Below are positions 8,876-18,482 of a DNA stretch of 64,000 bases, piece by piece. The number at the start of each line of letters is the position of its first letter. Positions within the stretch are counted from its first letter, which is position 1. Below the pieces are notes generated by a model that searched no databases, was not told the DNA's origin, and saw only the letters and a list, made by a program, of their open reading frames with translations. Origin of the DNA: AC-69 sp963751665 (lineage in GTDB: Bacteria > Actinomycetota > UBA4738 > HRBIN12); assembly GCA_963751665.1 (NCBI GenBank), contig CAVVVF010000003.1, positions 62,001-126,000 of the forward strand, given 5' to 3'. The translations under genes were made by a program, and so were the position numbers.

Positions 8876-10331
8876 TCAACCCAAAGGATCGCCTGGGGGC
8901 GGCGCTCCTTCGTCCTCCGCTTCATCGCCAACGGTGGGGAGCCGGACCTCGAACGTCGCGCCCGCTCCTTCCTCCGATCGCACGGTGACGGTTCCCCCGT
9001 GGGCCTCGATGATGGCGGCGACGATCGAGAGCCCCAGCCCGGCTCCGCCCATCGTCCGGGAACGGGACGGATCACCTCGGTAGAACCGCTCGAACGCTCG
9101 GTTCGCGACCTCCGACGGGAGACCGGGACCCTCGTCCTTCACCGACAGCACCACGGGCCTTGTCGTCCAGCTCGACCTTGACTAGCACCGGCGATCTCGC
9201 CGGGGTGTGGACGCGGGCGTTGTCCAGCAGGTTGTCCACGGCCTGCCGGAGCCGTCCCTCGTCCCCCCGCATCGACGCCGGGCCGCGGACGTCGAGGTCG
9301 ATGGGACGGTCGGGCTCGACGGCGCGAGCGCTGTCGATGGCCTCCTCGACGATACGAGCGAGGTCGACGGGCTCCCGCTCGAGCGGCCGCCCCTGGTCCA
9401 GCCGGGCCAGCAGCAGCAGGTCGTCGACGAGCACGCCCATCCGCGCCGCCTCGACCTCGATGCGCTGCATGGACTTGGCCAGGTCCTCGGGCCTGGAGTC
9501 GGCTCCGCGCCGGAACAGCTCCGCGTACCCCCTGATCGAGGTCAGCGGCGTGCGGAGCTCGTGCGAGGCGTCGGCCACGAAGCGGCGCAAGCGATTCTCC
9601 GACGCCCGGCGCTCCTCGAACGCCGCCTCGATCTGGGCCAGCATCGCGTTCAGGGCCATACCCAGCCGGCCCACCTCCGTGCGTTCGGTCGCCGGTTCGA
9701 CCCGGCGCGAGAGGTCACCGGCCGCGATGGCGCCGGCGGTCGCACCGATCCCCTCGAGGGGCCGAAGCCCCAGCCTCACCAGCCACAGGGCGAACCCCGC
9801 GACCAAGAGCAGCGCGATGCCGCTCACCATCAGCTCGACGACCAGCAGGCGATCGAGAGTCGCCGACACCTCGGTCAGCGGGATGGCCACGATCAGCGTT
9901 CCCTGGTCCGGACTGAGGGCGGTCGCGACGGCCCGGTACGTCGGGGAACCTCGACCCGCGGGAGTGGTGGTGAAGAAGCTCGGACCCACCTGCGTCGATG
10001 CGGCCGACCCGGGCAGGTCCCGGGGGCAGACGGGACGCTGATCCGCCTTGATCTCGTATCCGAAGAACTTCCAGACCAGGGGAGCTCCGGACCCATTGCG
10101 AACCTCGGCGTAGGTCCCCGGCGGCACCAGGAACGTCGGCGCCGGATGGCCCTGGACGTCACCGCCGAACTGGAGGGCATCAAGGACGGGCCCCTGCGCA
10201 GCCACCAGCTGATCGTCCACACGGTGCAGCAGGAAGTTCGACAGGAGGCGGTACGTCGCGACGTTCGCGACGAGCAACCCGGCGGCCACCAGGACGACCG
10301 ACGTGATCAGCAGACGAGCCCGGAGTGACAC
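8876..10331 (-). CDS. membrane sensor histidine kinase (one frame break)
   Basis: Sensor of an OmpR-type two-component system. From GTG 10331: membrane segment LLITSVVLVAAGLLVANVA, an extracellular sensor region of about 130 residues, a second membrane segment (MVSGIALLLVAGFALWLV), HAMP domain, then HisKA with phosphoacceptor in VADASHELRTPLTSIRGY. The N box (NLLDNARVHTP) precedes a one-base break near 9155, after which G boxes DEGPGLP and GGAGLGLSIV follow. It starts 3 bases after the response-regulator stop. The architecture is MprB/TcrY-like; the signal is unknown. Confidence 0.85.
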
Positions 10332-10334
10332 GGC

Positions 10335-11010
10335 TCACTCCGGGGGGAGGCGGAGGACGTATCCGACGCCCCGCACCGTGTGGATCAGCCGGGGCTCGTC
10401 GGCATCGACCTTCTTCCGCAGGTAGCTGACGTACGTCTCCACGATCGAGGAGTCGCCGCCGAAGTCGTAGTTCCACACGTGGTCCAGGATCTGGTCCTTC
10501 GACAGGACCCGCCGGGGATTTGCCAGCAGGAACCGCAGGAGGCTGAACTCCGTGGGGGTGAGGTCGATGGTGCGGCCCGCTTCGCCATACCTCGTGGGAG
10601 TCCTCGTCCATCTCCAGGTCGGCGAACTGAAGGCGCGCCGCCGGAGGAGCGGCCCCGTGGGCTCGACGGAGCACCGCCCGGATCCGCGCGATCAGCTCCT
10701 CCAGGCTGAACGGCTTGGTGACGTAATCGTCGCCACCGATCGTCAGGCCCCGCACCTTGTCCTCGGTGGCGTCGCGGGCCGTGAGGAACAGGACCGGGGC
10801 CGGCCGTCCCCGGTCGACCAGCCGCTTCTGCACCTCGAACCCGTCGAGGTCGGGGAGCATGACGTCGAGGACGACCAGGTGGGGCCGGAACGACTCGACG
10901 AGCTTGAGAGCCTCCCGGCCGTTCCCGGCCGCAGCGACCTCGAAGCCCTCGTACCGAAGAGCCGTCGCGACCAGGTCGGTGATGTTCGGCTCGTCGTCGA
11001 CGACGAGCAC
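10335..11010 (-). CDS. OmpR-family response regulator (one frame break)
   Basis: DNA-binding partner of the kinase that follows it. The receiver domain starts LVVDDEPNITDLV and has the phospho-acceptor Asp in LVVLDVMLPDLDG, plus LTARD and DDYVTKPF. A frame break near 10590 separates it from the winged-helix output domain, which in the third frame reads TPTEFSLLRFLLANPRRVLS and ends with a HTVRGVGYVL hairpin. GTG 11010 is the only start in frame after an upstream stop, and it has no obvious ribosome site. The kinase begins three bases after its TGA. Confidence 0.85.
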
Positions 11011-11079
11011 GCGCCGGCTGTCGGCCGTGGCAGAGGCGTCGGGTGCCGGGGACTGGTTCGGTGGCGTCGCCCTCGCCTC

Positions 11080-11187
11080 CTACGAAGCCTTGCGGTCCAT
11101 CTCGCCTCGAGCGTACCGGAGGCGGAGCTGGGGGAATGACACCCACCAGCCGTGGTCACCGTACGGTTCGGCCTGACGGAACCCCAT
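11080..11187 (-). CDS. small ORF ahead of the response regulator, 35 residues
   Basis: ATG 11187 sits six bases after GGGAGGTG, one of the better ribosome sites in the window. The product starts MGFRQAEPYGDHGWWVSFPQ and ends in a basic, aromatic tail (LRLRYARGEMDRKAS). There is no signal peptide. It precedes the response-regulator gene on the same strand by 69 bases, so it may be a leader peptide or a small partner protein. No family is recognised. Confidence 0.4.
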   Translation of the reverse strand: MGFRQAEPYGDHGWWVSFPQLRLRYARGEMDRKAS

Positions 11188-11267
11188 GGATCGGACACCT
11201 CCCGCGTTGCTTCCGGCCTGCAGTGGAGCATCCGAACCTGGGAGAACGCTGAGAACTCCCCAAGAGC

Positions 11268-12542
11268 TCACGAAGAGGGAGCGGTTGTGCCCAAGGACCC
11301 GTCGCGCTCCGGGTCTCTGGCACCGGGGAGGAACATCACCGCGAGCGTGATCGCACCCCCCAGGATCCCGGCCAGGACGAGCGTCGTGCGGGCACCGATG
11401 GCGGAGGCCACCGGGCCGACGATCGCGAACGACAGCGGCACGCCGGCGATCGAGATCATCCAGTCCAGGCTGCTCACCCGGCCGAGCAGGTCCTGGGGGA
11501 CCAAGCGCTGGACGAGCGTGAACCAGATGACGATGAGGACGGTGATGCACGACTCGGTCCCCAGAGCGACGAGCATGGCCTGCCACACCCCCGTCACCAG
11601 CCCGAACCCGGCGGTGCCGAACATGGCGATGGCCCACGCGATGTACAGCGCCGTCACGGGCTTTCGCGGCAGGGTTCCTCGCTGCCCGAAGAACAGGGCC
11701 GCGGCCACCGACCCGAGCCCGCCGGCGCCGAACACCAGGCCGAGAGCGGTGGGGCCGCCGTGCAGCTCGTTCTTGATGACGTAGGGGACGAGGGTCTCCC
11801 ATGGACCCCACGTGGCGAGCAGGCTGACCGTCGCCCCCACCATGGCCAGGATCAGCCATCGGTGCGTGATGACGTAGCGAAGTCCCTCGGCCACCTCGGA
11901 CATCAGCCGCTCGCCGGAGTCCGCGTCGCGCGGCTCGGAGCGGGCCCGCATCAACAGGATCATCAGCGCGGAGAACGCGAACGTCCCTCCGTCGAACACG
12001 AACGCCCACCCGGTGCTGGAGACCGCGATCAGCAACCCACCGACCAGGGGTCCGAGCAGCATCATGGCGAAGGGCCGCACGAACTGGGCCAGCGAGTTCG
12101 CCTCGACGAGCAGGTGTCCGGGCACGATCGTGGGCACGATGGCCGAGAAGGACGGCTGGAAGATGGCCTGTCCGATCCCGTAGACGACGACGATCCCGAC
12201 GACGAGCGGGATCGTCAGCCTTCCGGCGATGGACAGGGCCCCGATCGTCGCGATCGCGGCACAGCGGATGAGGTCGCCGGCGATCATCAGCTTGCGCCGG
12301 TCGAACCTGTCCGCCAGGGCGCCGGAGAGGAGCATCAACAGCACCTGCGGCAGCGACCAGGCCACGCCGACGAGCGCCAACGCCGATGGGCGGTTCGAGA
12401 TCTCGTAGACCTGCCAGGCGACCGCGACGACGTAGACACCGTCCCCGACCATCGAGATGGCCATCCCCGTCCAGAGCAAGGCGAAGTCGCGAAGGCGGAG
12501 CGGACGCAGGATGCCGATCCGGCCCGGGAGCTCGTCGGTCAC
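11268..12542 (-). CDS. MFS efflux transporter (EntS/MFS_3-like)
   Basis: A complete 424-residue major facilitator protein with about 12 hydrophobic segments. The N-terminal half begins FALLWTGMAISMVGDGVYVV and has the A-motif-like loop GALADRFDRRKLM between segments 2 and 3. This pattern fits the EntS/macrolide-efflux branch of drug and siderophore exporters. The substrate is not predictable. GTG 12542 lies exactly six bases after a TATCCT -10 box with no ribosome site, indicating a leaderless mRNA. It is a monocistronic gene between tRNA-Ser and the two-component system. Confidence 0.85.
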   Translation of the reverse strand: MTDELPGRIGILRPLRLRDFALLWTGMAISMVGDGVYVVAVAWQVYEISNRPSALALVGVAWSLPQVLLMLLSGALADRFDRRKLMIAGDLIRCAAIATIGALSIAGRLTIPLVVGIVVVYGIGQAIFQPSFSAIVPTIVPGHLLVEANSLAQFVRPFAMMLLGPLVGGLLIAVSSTGWAFVFDGGTFAFSALMILLMRARSEPRDADSGERLMSEVAEGLRYVITHRWLILAMVGATVSLLATWGPWETLVPYVIKNELHGGPTALGLVFGAGGLGSVAAALFFGQRGTLPRKPVTALYIAWAIAMFGTAGFGLVTGVWQAMLVALGTESCITVLIVIWFTLVQRLVPQDLLGRVSSLDWMISIAGVPLSFAIVGPVASAIGARTTLVLAGILGGAITLAVMFLPGARDPERDGSLGTTAPSS

Positions 12543-12548
12543 GGTTGG

Positions 12549-12554
12549 AGGATA
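12549..12554 (-). promoter_or_regulatory. -10 box, leaderless MFS gene
   Basis: TATCCT on the minus strand, six bases before GTG 12542. Initiation about seven bases downstream would place the transcript start on the start codon. Confidence 0.55.
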
Positions 12555-12575
12555 CGGGCAGTCGTCCGGGCCAGC

Positions 12576-12663
12576 GGAGACGGGAGGATTCGAACCTCCG
12601 GGGGACTGTTACGCCCCCAACCGCTTAGCAGGCGGCTGCTTTCGGCCACTCAGCCACGTCTCC
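12576..12663 (-). tRNA. tRNA-Ser(GCT)
   Basis: Minus-strand class II tRNA with acceptor GGAGACG/CGTCTCC, anticodon loop CTGCTAA (anticodon GCT), a long variable arm and T-loop TTCGAAT. No encoded CCA. Confidence 0.95.
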
Positions 12664-12699
12664 GGGCCGATTCTACGAAAGCCCTCGGGGGGCGGCCGG

Positions 12700-12705
12700 T
12701 AGGCT
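12700..12705 (+). promoter_or_regulatory. -10 box, leaderless FAD oxidoreductase gene
   Basis: TAGGCT six bases before ATG 12712, with no ribosome site between. Confidence 0.5.
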
Positions 12706-12711
12706 ACGCGC

Positions 12712-13875
12712 ATGGCGGGGTCGGACATCGTGATCGTGGGTGGCGGCATCATCGGCGCCGCGTGCGCGTACGAGCTGGCGCGCTCGGGCGCGAGCGTCAC
12801 GCTCCTCGAGCGGGACGAGCTCGCGGCCGGCGCGTCTGGCCGGAACATCGGGTTCTTCGGCATGCCCTGGGATCCGGTGCTCGATCCGATGGCCAGGTCC
12901 TCGCTCCAGATGTACTTGGAGGTGACGGCTTACCCGCCGATCCCCGTCCACTTCGACCGAGAACCGATCGGCACCGTGGCCGTCGCGATCGAGGAGGACG
13001 ACGCCGCGATGGTTCGGGAGGAGGCGGCAGCAGCGGGGCGCGCCGGCCTTCGGGCGGAGCGCCTGGACGCCGCCGGCCTGAAGGAGCTCGAGCCCGAGGT
13101 GACCTCGGACGTGTCGGAGGCGTGGCTGTTCGACGAGGGGCGCCGGGTGGACCCGGGAGCGCTGACCCTCGCGCTCGCCGAGCTCGCTCGCCGTGCCGGG
13201 GCGAGCATCCGCCATCACCTCCCGGCCCGGCGACTGCTCTCACGAGGGGAGACCGTGACCGGCGTGGTCACCGACGATGGGCTGATCGAGTGCGACGCGG
13301 TGGTCCTCGCGGCGGGGCCGTGGTCGACCGGCCTGCTCCGTCCCCTCAGCATCCATATCCCGGTGAGTGGGGCGCGAGGATGGCTGATCCAGCTGGCGCC
13401 GCCCCGGCCACTGCTCACGCACTGGGTCGAGGGCTCGGCCCGAACCCTGTGGCGCCGCGAGGTCGAGCCCGTCACCGGGCGCGAGTTCTCGGAGGGCATC
13501 GGCCGCGAGGACATCGGCGCGGTCATCCAACCCTCGCCTGACGGGACGATCGTGGCCGGCACGTCGCGGGAGCCCGCGCTCGCCTGGAACACAGAGGACC
13601 TCCACGTCGCCAGGGCCGTGGCGGGGTGCGCGATCCGGCTCCTCCCGGCGCTCGCCGATGCCCCGGTGCTCGGGACGTGGTCCGGGATCCGGCCGATGTC
13701 ACGGGACGAGCGACCGTTCATCGGATGGCTCCGGCCCGGGCTGTTCGCCGCCACTGGGCACGGCTCCGAGGGCGTGATCCTCGGAGGTGGCACGGCCCGG
13801 CTGGTCGCGGCGATGGTGCAGGGGCACGAGCCGCCGCTCGAGCCGACCCCGTTCGATCCGCTTCGATTCGGCTGA
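12712..13875 (+). CDS. FAD-dependent oxidoreductase, DAO family
   Basis: Complete 387-residue flavoenzyme. The N-terminal dinucleotide fold is IVIVGGGIIGAACAYELARS with a following acidic residue in TLLERDELAAGASG. A second nucleotide-contacting segment is CDAVVLAAGPWS. The C-terminus has the family pattern SRDERPFIGW ... FAATGHGSEG. Relatives oxidise amino acids or N-methyl amines (glycine oxidase, sarcosine oxidase subunit, D-amino-acid dehydrogenase); the substrate here cannot be chosen. It is followed after about 50 bases by hemA but need not be functionally linked. Confidence 0.85.
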   Translation: MAGSDIVIVGGGIIGAACAYELARSGASVTLLERDELAAGASGRNIGFFGMPWDPVLDPMARSSLQMYLEVTAYPPIPVHFDREPIGTVAVAIEEDDAAMVREEAAAAGRAGLRAERLDAAGLKELEPEVTSDVSEAWLFDEGRRVDPGALTLALAELARRAGASIRHHLPARRLLSRGETVTGVVTDDGLIECDAVVLAAGPWSTGLLRPLSIHIPVSGARGWLIQLAPPRPLLTHWVEGSARTLWRREVEPVTGREFSEGIGREDIGAVIQPSPDGTIVAGTSREPALAWNTEDLHVARAVAGCAIRLLPALADAPVLGTWSGIRPMSRDERPFIGWLRPGLFAATGHGSEGVILGGGTARLVAAMVQGHEPPLEPTPFDPLRFG

Positions 13876-13910
13876 TCGAACCGTCCCCGCCCTTGTGCGA
13901 GAGGCATGCG

Positions 13911-13916
13911 TAGAAT
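13911..13916 (+). promoter_or_regulatory. -10 box, leaderless hemA
   Basis: TAGAAT ten bases before ATG 13927. It argues for 13927 over the in-frame ATG 13906, which lies upstream of the box. Confidence 0.5.
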
Positions 13917-13926
13917 CGCGGAACAC

Positions 13927-15200
13927 ATGCCCATCCTGGCCATCGGCATCTCCCACCGTCGCGCCTCGGTCGAGCTGCTCGAACGCCTGGCCTTCGCCGA
14001 CGAGGAGCTGCCCAAGGCCTACCTCAGGGCCCTGGACGACGAGGCCGTCGAGGAGGCCGTGATCCTGTCCACCTGCAACCGGGTGGAGGTGTACGGGAAC
14101 GTGCCGGCCTATCACGCTGGGTTCCTGGCCCTGAAGCGCCTGCTGAGCGAGCCCCACGGCGTGGATCCCGACGAGCTCTCCGATCCCCTGTACTCGCATT
14201 TCGAGGACGACGCGTGCCAGCACCTGTTCGGGGTTGCCGCCGGGTTGGACTCCATGGTCCTGGGGGAGCCCCAGATCCTCTCGCAGGTCCGGCAGGCACA
14301 TCGGAGGGCCGCGGCCGAGGGAGCGACGGGACCGGGGGTCACGGCGCTGTTCCACGCGGCGGCCCGGGCCGGCCGGCGGGTCCGAGCCGAGACCGGGCTG
14401 GGCGCCGCGCCTGATGCGTTCGTGAGCGCCGGGGCGGGCCTCGCGGATGAGGACCTTGGAGGGTTGGTCGGCAAGCGAGCCGTCGTGGTCGGGGCGGGGC
14501 AGATGGCGGCCCTCTCGGTGAAGAAGCTCCGACAGCGAGGCTTGGCGTCAGTCCGCGTGCTGAACCGGAGCCCGGAGCGGGCCCGGCTGATCGCCGAGCG
14601 GACCCATGCCGAATACGGGGACCTGTCCGGCCTTACGGATGCCATCCGCGACGCCGACGTCGTGGTCTCCGCCACCGGCTCCACAGGCCTGCTGATCAAC
14701 GGGATCGATGGTGCGGGCGGCCATGGCCGATCGGGCGAGGCGGCTGTTCATCCTGGACCTGGCGGTGCCGCGCGACGTGGAGCCCTCCGTCTCCGGCATC
14801 GCGGGCGTCCGCCTGGTCGACATCGACGGCTTGCGAGCATCGGTGGCCGAGGGTGACGCGCAGCTCTCCGAGGAGGTCGCTCGGGCGCAGGGCATCGTGG
14901 ACGAGGAGGTCCGGCGGTTCGCCGTCCGAAAGCGTTCGGAGCGCCTGGCGCCGCTCATCCGGGCGCTCCGGGAGCGAGGGGACGCCGTCCTGGCCTCGGA
15001 GCTCGGCCGGTTCCGTTCCGAGCTCTCCGGGCTCACGCCGGACGAGCGCGAGGCCGTCGAGGCCCTGGCCCGCGGCATCGTCGTCGAAGCTCCTCCACGA
15101 CCCCATCGTCAGGCTGAAGGAGCTCTCGGGCCCGGGGAACGACGCGACGTACGCGAGGGTCCTGGCCGAGCTGTTCGGCATCGAGCAACGCCCCGAGTGA
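13927..15200 (+). CDS. hemA: glutamyl-tRNA reductase (two frame breaks)
   Basis: First committed step of heme synthesis: reduces glutamyl-tRNA(Glu) to glutamate-1-semialdehyde with NADPH. It begins MPILAIGISHRRASVELLER and has the catalytic cysteine in ILSTCNRVEVY. The tRNA/substrate region follows (LFGVAAGLDSMVLGEPQIL), then the NADPH domain (VVVGAGQMAALSVKKL). A break near 14703 is followed by LFILDLAVPRDVEPSV, and another near 15090 leads to KLLHDPIVRLKE, the dimerisation tail. Its TGA overlaps the hemC GTG. Product is passed to HemL, encoded 3.3 kb downstream. Confidence 0.93.
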
Positions 15201-16838
15201 AGCTTCGGATCGGAACGCGCCGCTCCCGCCTGGCGATGGCGCAGGCGGGCGAGGTCGCCGACAGGCTCGCCGCGGCGGGCGTCGAATCGGAGCTCGTCCC
15301 CATGGTCACGAGCGGCGACCGGGGAGCGCCGGTCGCAGCATCGCCGGCCGGCGTGAAGGGTCTCTTCGTGGCGGAGATCGTGCGCGCGCTGCAAGACGGG
15401 CGAGGTCGACGTGGCGGTGCACTCGGCGAAGGACCTTCCGGCAGCGGACGACGAGGGGGTCGTGGTCGCGGCAGTGCCTCCCCGCGCCGACCCCTCCGAC
15501 CTCCTCGTCACGCGGGACCCTTCGCTCCGCGCCGGGGCCATCGTGGGGACGTCCAGCCTCCGCCGCAGGGCGCAGCTCCTGGCCCTGCGGCCGGAACTTC
15601 GGATCGTCGAGATGCGGGGGAACGTGGATCGCAGGCTCCGCAAGCTCGAGGACGGGGAAGTGGACGGGGTGGTCCTGGCCGCGGCCGGGATCGCGCGGCT
15701 CGGCGCTGACGCCGCCGTCCTCGGAGGTCCTCCCCATCGTCCGGCGCCCGGTCAGGGATGCCTCGCGGTGCAGGCCCGTGCGGACGATGACGCCACCCGG
15801 CAGGCCATCGCCTCGCTCGACGACCCGGACAGCCGGGCGGCGTTCGAGGCGGAGCGTTCGCTGATGGCGCGACTCGGCGGCGGGTGCGCCCTTCCGCTCG
15901 GTGCGCTGGCGACCGTGACTCCGGATGCCGTTCGCCTGGTGGCATTGGTCGCGACCCCCGACGGGACGCGGATCGTCCGGGTGGAGGCCGAGGCGGCGAC
16001 GCCCGGAGGCGCCGCCGAGGCCGCTGCGGCGGAACTGCTGGCCAGGGGTGCCGGCGAGATCCTGGCCGCGCGTCCGGCCGTGACGCCCGCGGGCGGCCCC
16101 CTCGCCGGCAAGGTCGTCCTGTCACCCGGCCGCGCGACCAGTCGGAGGTCGCTGGTGCGCGAGCTCGAGCGGCGGGGAGCGACCGCCATCGTCGCGCCCG
16201 ACCATCGAGGTCGTCCCGGTCCGTTCGGCCGAGCTGACCAACGCGTTGCGGGACCTCGCGGCCGGGGCGTTCGCCTGGATCACGCTGACCAGCCGGACCA
16301 CCGTCGACGTCCTCGCGTCGCGGCTGGAACCGGCGACGTTCGGGCGCGCGTGGCGGCGGTCGGCGAGGGCACCGCCGCGGCGTTCCGGCGGTGGGCCGGG
16401 CGCGAGCCGGACCTCGTCCCGAAGACGTTCACCACGGCCGCGCTGGCCCACGCCTTCCCCCGGGGGCGCGGGCCGGGTGCTGTGCGCCCGAGCGGACGTC
16501 GCGCCCGAAGGCTTCGAGGAAGCCCTTGCCGCCAAGGGATGGACGCCCGCGTTCGGGTCGACGCCTACCGAACGAAGATGCCCGAGTGGTTGCCCATCGG
16601 AGCGCGCGAGGCCCTGGCCCGAGGGACCGTCGATGCGATCACGTTCACCAGCGCCTCGTCGGTACGGGGGTTCGCCAACGCGGCCACCGACGTCCGGGGG
16701 GATCCGAAGGTCGTGTGCATCGGCCCGGTCACCGCTCGCGAGGCCCGGGCCCACGGCTCGGGGGTGGCCGCCGTGGCCGAGCCCCACACGATCGAGGGGC
16801 TGATCGCGGCCCTGGAGCGCGCCCTCGCCGGCGCTTGA
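15197..16838 (+). CDS. hemCD: HemC-HemD fusion: porphobilinogen deaminase / uroporphyrinogen-III synthase (frame breaks)
   Basis: The first roughly 300 residues are porphobilinogen deaminase: KLRIGTRRSRLAMAQAGEVA, then after a break near 15400 AVHSAKDLPAADDEG, TSSLRRRAQLLALRP and the dipyrromethane-cofactor cysteine in GGGCALPLG. Without a stop the same frame runs on through GGPLAGKVVLSPGRATSRRS into uroporphyrinogen-III synthase. Its parts are IEVVPVRSAEL, WITLTSRTTVDVLASRL and TFTSASSVRGFANA, in two frames. Together they turn porphobilinogen into uroporphyrinogen III. Breaks cluster at 15735 and 16205-16560. Because base errors are frequent, a lost stop near 16080 (GTG 16080) remains possible, so fusion is likely but unproven. 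Confidence 0.85.
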
Positions 16839-16853
16839 GCCCGGAGCCCGCGC

Positions 16854-16859
16854 TACCAT
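16854..16859 (+). promoter_or_regulatory. -10 box, leaderless hemB
   Basis: TACCAT seven bases before ATG 16867, just after the hemCD stop. It suggests hemB has its own start of transcription. Confidence 0.45.
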
Positions 16860-16866
16860 CTCCTCC

Positions 16867-17855
16867 ATGCCGTTCCCGCAGAGCAGGCCCCGACGGATGC
16901 GAAGGACGCCCGCGCTCCGCTCGCTGATCCGCGAGACGGACCTCGCCCCCCGCCACCTGATCGCTCCCCTGTTCGTGAAGGAGGGCATCGGCGAGCCGGC
17001 CCCCATCGCGTCCATGCCGGGGCAGTCCCAGCACACGCTGGAGTCGCTGCGCAAGGAGGCGAACGAGATCGCGGCCAGAGGCGTCGTCGGCGTTCATGCT
17101 GTTCGGCAATCCCGCCCGGAAGGACCCCGAGGGCTCCGAGGCGTGGAACCCCGACGGGATCGGGCAGCGGGGCCTCCGCGTCCTCCGCGACGGAGCTCGG
17201 CGACGACCACGTGGTCGTCGCCGACCTCTGCCTGGACGAGTACACCGACCACGGCCACTGCGGGGTCCTGGACGACGAGGGGAACGTCGACAACGACCGG
17301 ACCGTCGAGCTGTACCGGCGGATCGCGATGGCGCAGGCCGACGGCGGGCGCCGACATGGTCGGTCCGCGCGGGATGATGGACGGCCAGGTCGCGGCGATC
17401 CGCGCCGCGCTCGACGAGGGCGGCCACGGGAAGACCGGCATCCTGGCCTACGCGGCGAAGTTCGCCTCGCAGCTTCTACGGGCCGTTCCGCGAGGCGGCC
17501 GAGTGCGCGCCGCGGTTCGGCGACCGCACGGGCTACCAGATGGACCCGCCGAACGCCGACGAGGCCATCCGCGAGATCCGCCAGGACATCGAGGAGGGCG
17601 CCGACATCGTCATGGTGAAGCCGGCGCTCCCCTACCTCGACGTGATCCGCAGGGCCAAGGAGGAGACCCGGTTCCCGCTCGCCGCCTACAACGTGAGCGG
17701 CGAGTACGCCATGGTGAAGGCCGCGGCGCAGAACGGCTGGATCGACGGGCGACGCGGCGGCCCTCGAGGTCCTGACGTCGATCCGCCGGGCCGGCGCCGA
17801 CTTCATCCTGACCTACCACGCCAAGGAAGCCGCGGACTGGCTCGCTGAGGGGTGA
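16867..17855 (+). CDS. hemB: porphobilinogen synthase (about five frame breaks)
   Basis: Condenses two 5-aminolevulinate molecules into porphobilinogen. Begins MPFPQSRPRRMRRTPALRSL, followed by LIAPLFVKEGIGEPAPIASM. The metal-site segment DLCLDEYTDHGHCG has two cysteines. The first catalytic lysine is in LAYAAKFASQ and the Schiff-base lysine in ADIVMVKPALPYLDVI. The end is ILTYHAKEAADWLAEG. One-base breaks near 17093, 17196, 17345, 17475 and 17750 are all consistent with extra bases. Supplies HemC, encoded just upstream. Confidence 0.92.
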
Positions 17856-17933
17856 CCCGCCCGGCCGGACCGGCCCGATGAAACGTTCGCGCCTCCTGCG
17901 GAGACAATGGGGATGACGAGGCAAGGAGGTTCC

Positions 17934-18457
17934 ATGGCATTCGAGACCGCGACGTTCGGCGCCGGCTGCTTCTGGGGCGTGGAGTGGGTGTTCCTGCAGG
18001 TCCCCGGCGTGACCGAGGTCGTCTCCGGCTACAGCGGCGGGTCCGTGGAGAACCCGAGTACGAGCAGGTCTGCACCGACACCACCGGCCACGCCGAGGTC
18101 GTCCAGGTCACGTTCGACCCGGAGCAGGTGAGCTACGAGCAGCTGCTCGAGGTGTTCTGGGCCATGCACGACCCCACGCAGGCCAACCGGCAGGGTCCGG
18201 ACGTCGGCTACCAGTACCGAAGCATCATCCTGGCGCACACGCCCGAGCAGCGGGCCGCGGCCGAGGCGTCCAAGGCCCGGGCCCAGGAGCGCTTCGACCG
18301 CCCCATCGCCACCGAGATCGTGGACTTCGCGGCGTTCTACCCGGCCGAGGGATACCACCAGCGGTACTACGAGCGGACCGGGCACGAGCCCTACTGCCAC
18401 GTGCTCCCGGTCGGGGTCCTGCGAGAGCTCGGGCTGGTTCCCGCGCGCGGCGCCTGA
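17934..18457 (+). CDS. msrA: peptide methionine-(S)-S-oxide reductase (one frame break)
   Basis: Repairs oxidised methionine in proteins. ATG 17934 follows AAGGAGG at the right distance. The catalytic motif GAGCFWG is at residues 8-14. After a break near 18055 the protein continues YEQVCTDTTGHAEVVQVTFD, YQYRSIILAHTPEQ and YPAEGYHQRYY, all family signatures. At about 174 residues it is a normal stand-alone MsrA. It sits between hemB and hemL on the same strand; a direct role in heme synthesis is not known. Confidence 0.92.
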
Positions 18458-18470
18458 CCCAAGCCGTACC

Positions 18471-18476
18471 TAGAAT
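18471..18476 (+). promoter_or_regulatory. -10 box, leaderless hemL
   Basis: TAGAAT exactly six bases before GTG 18483, with no ribosome site. The box and next three bases repeat those in front of hemA (TAGAATCG). Confidence 0.55.
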
Positions 18477-18482
18477 CGACGG

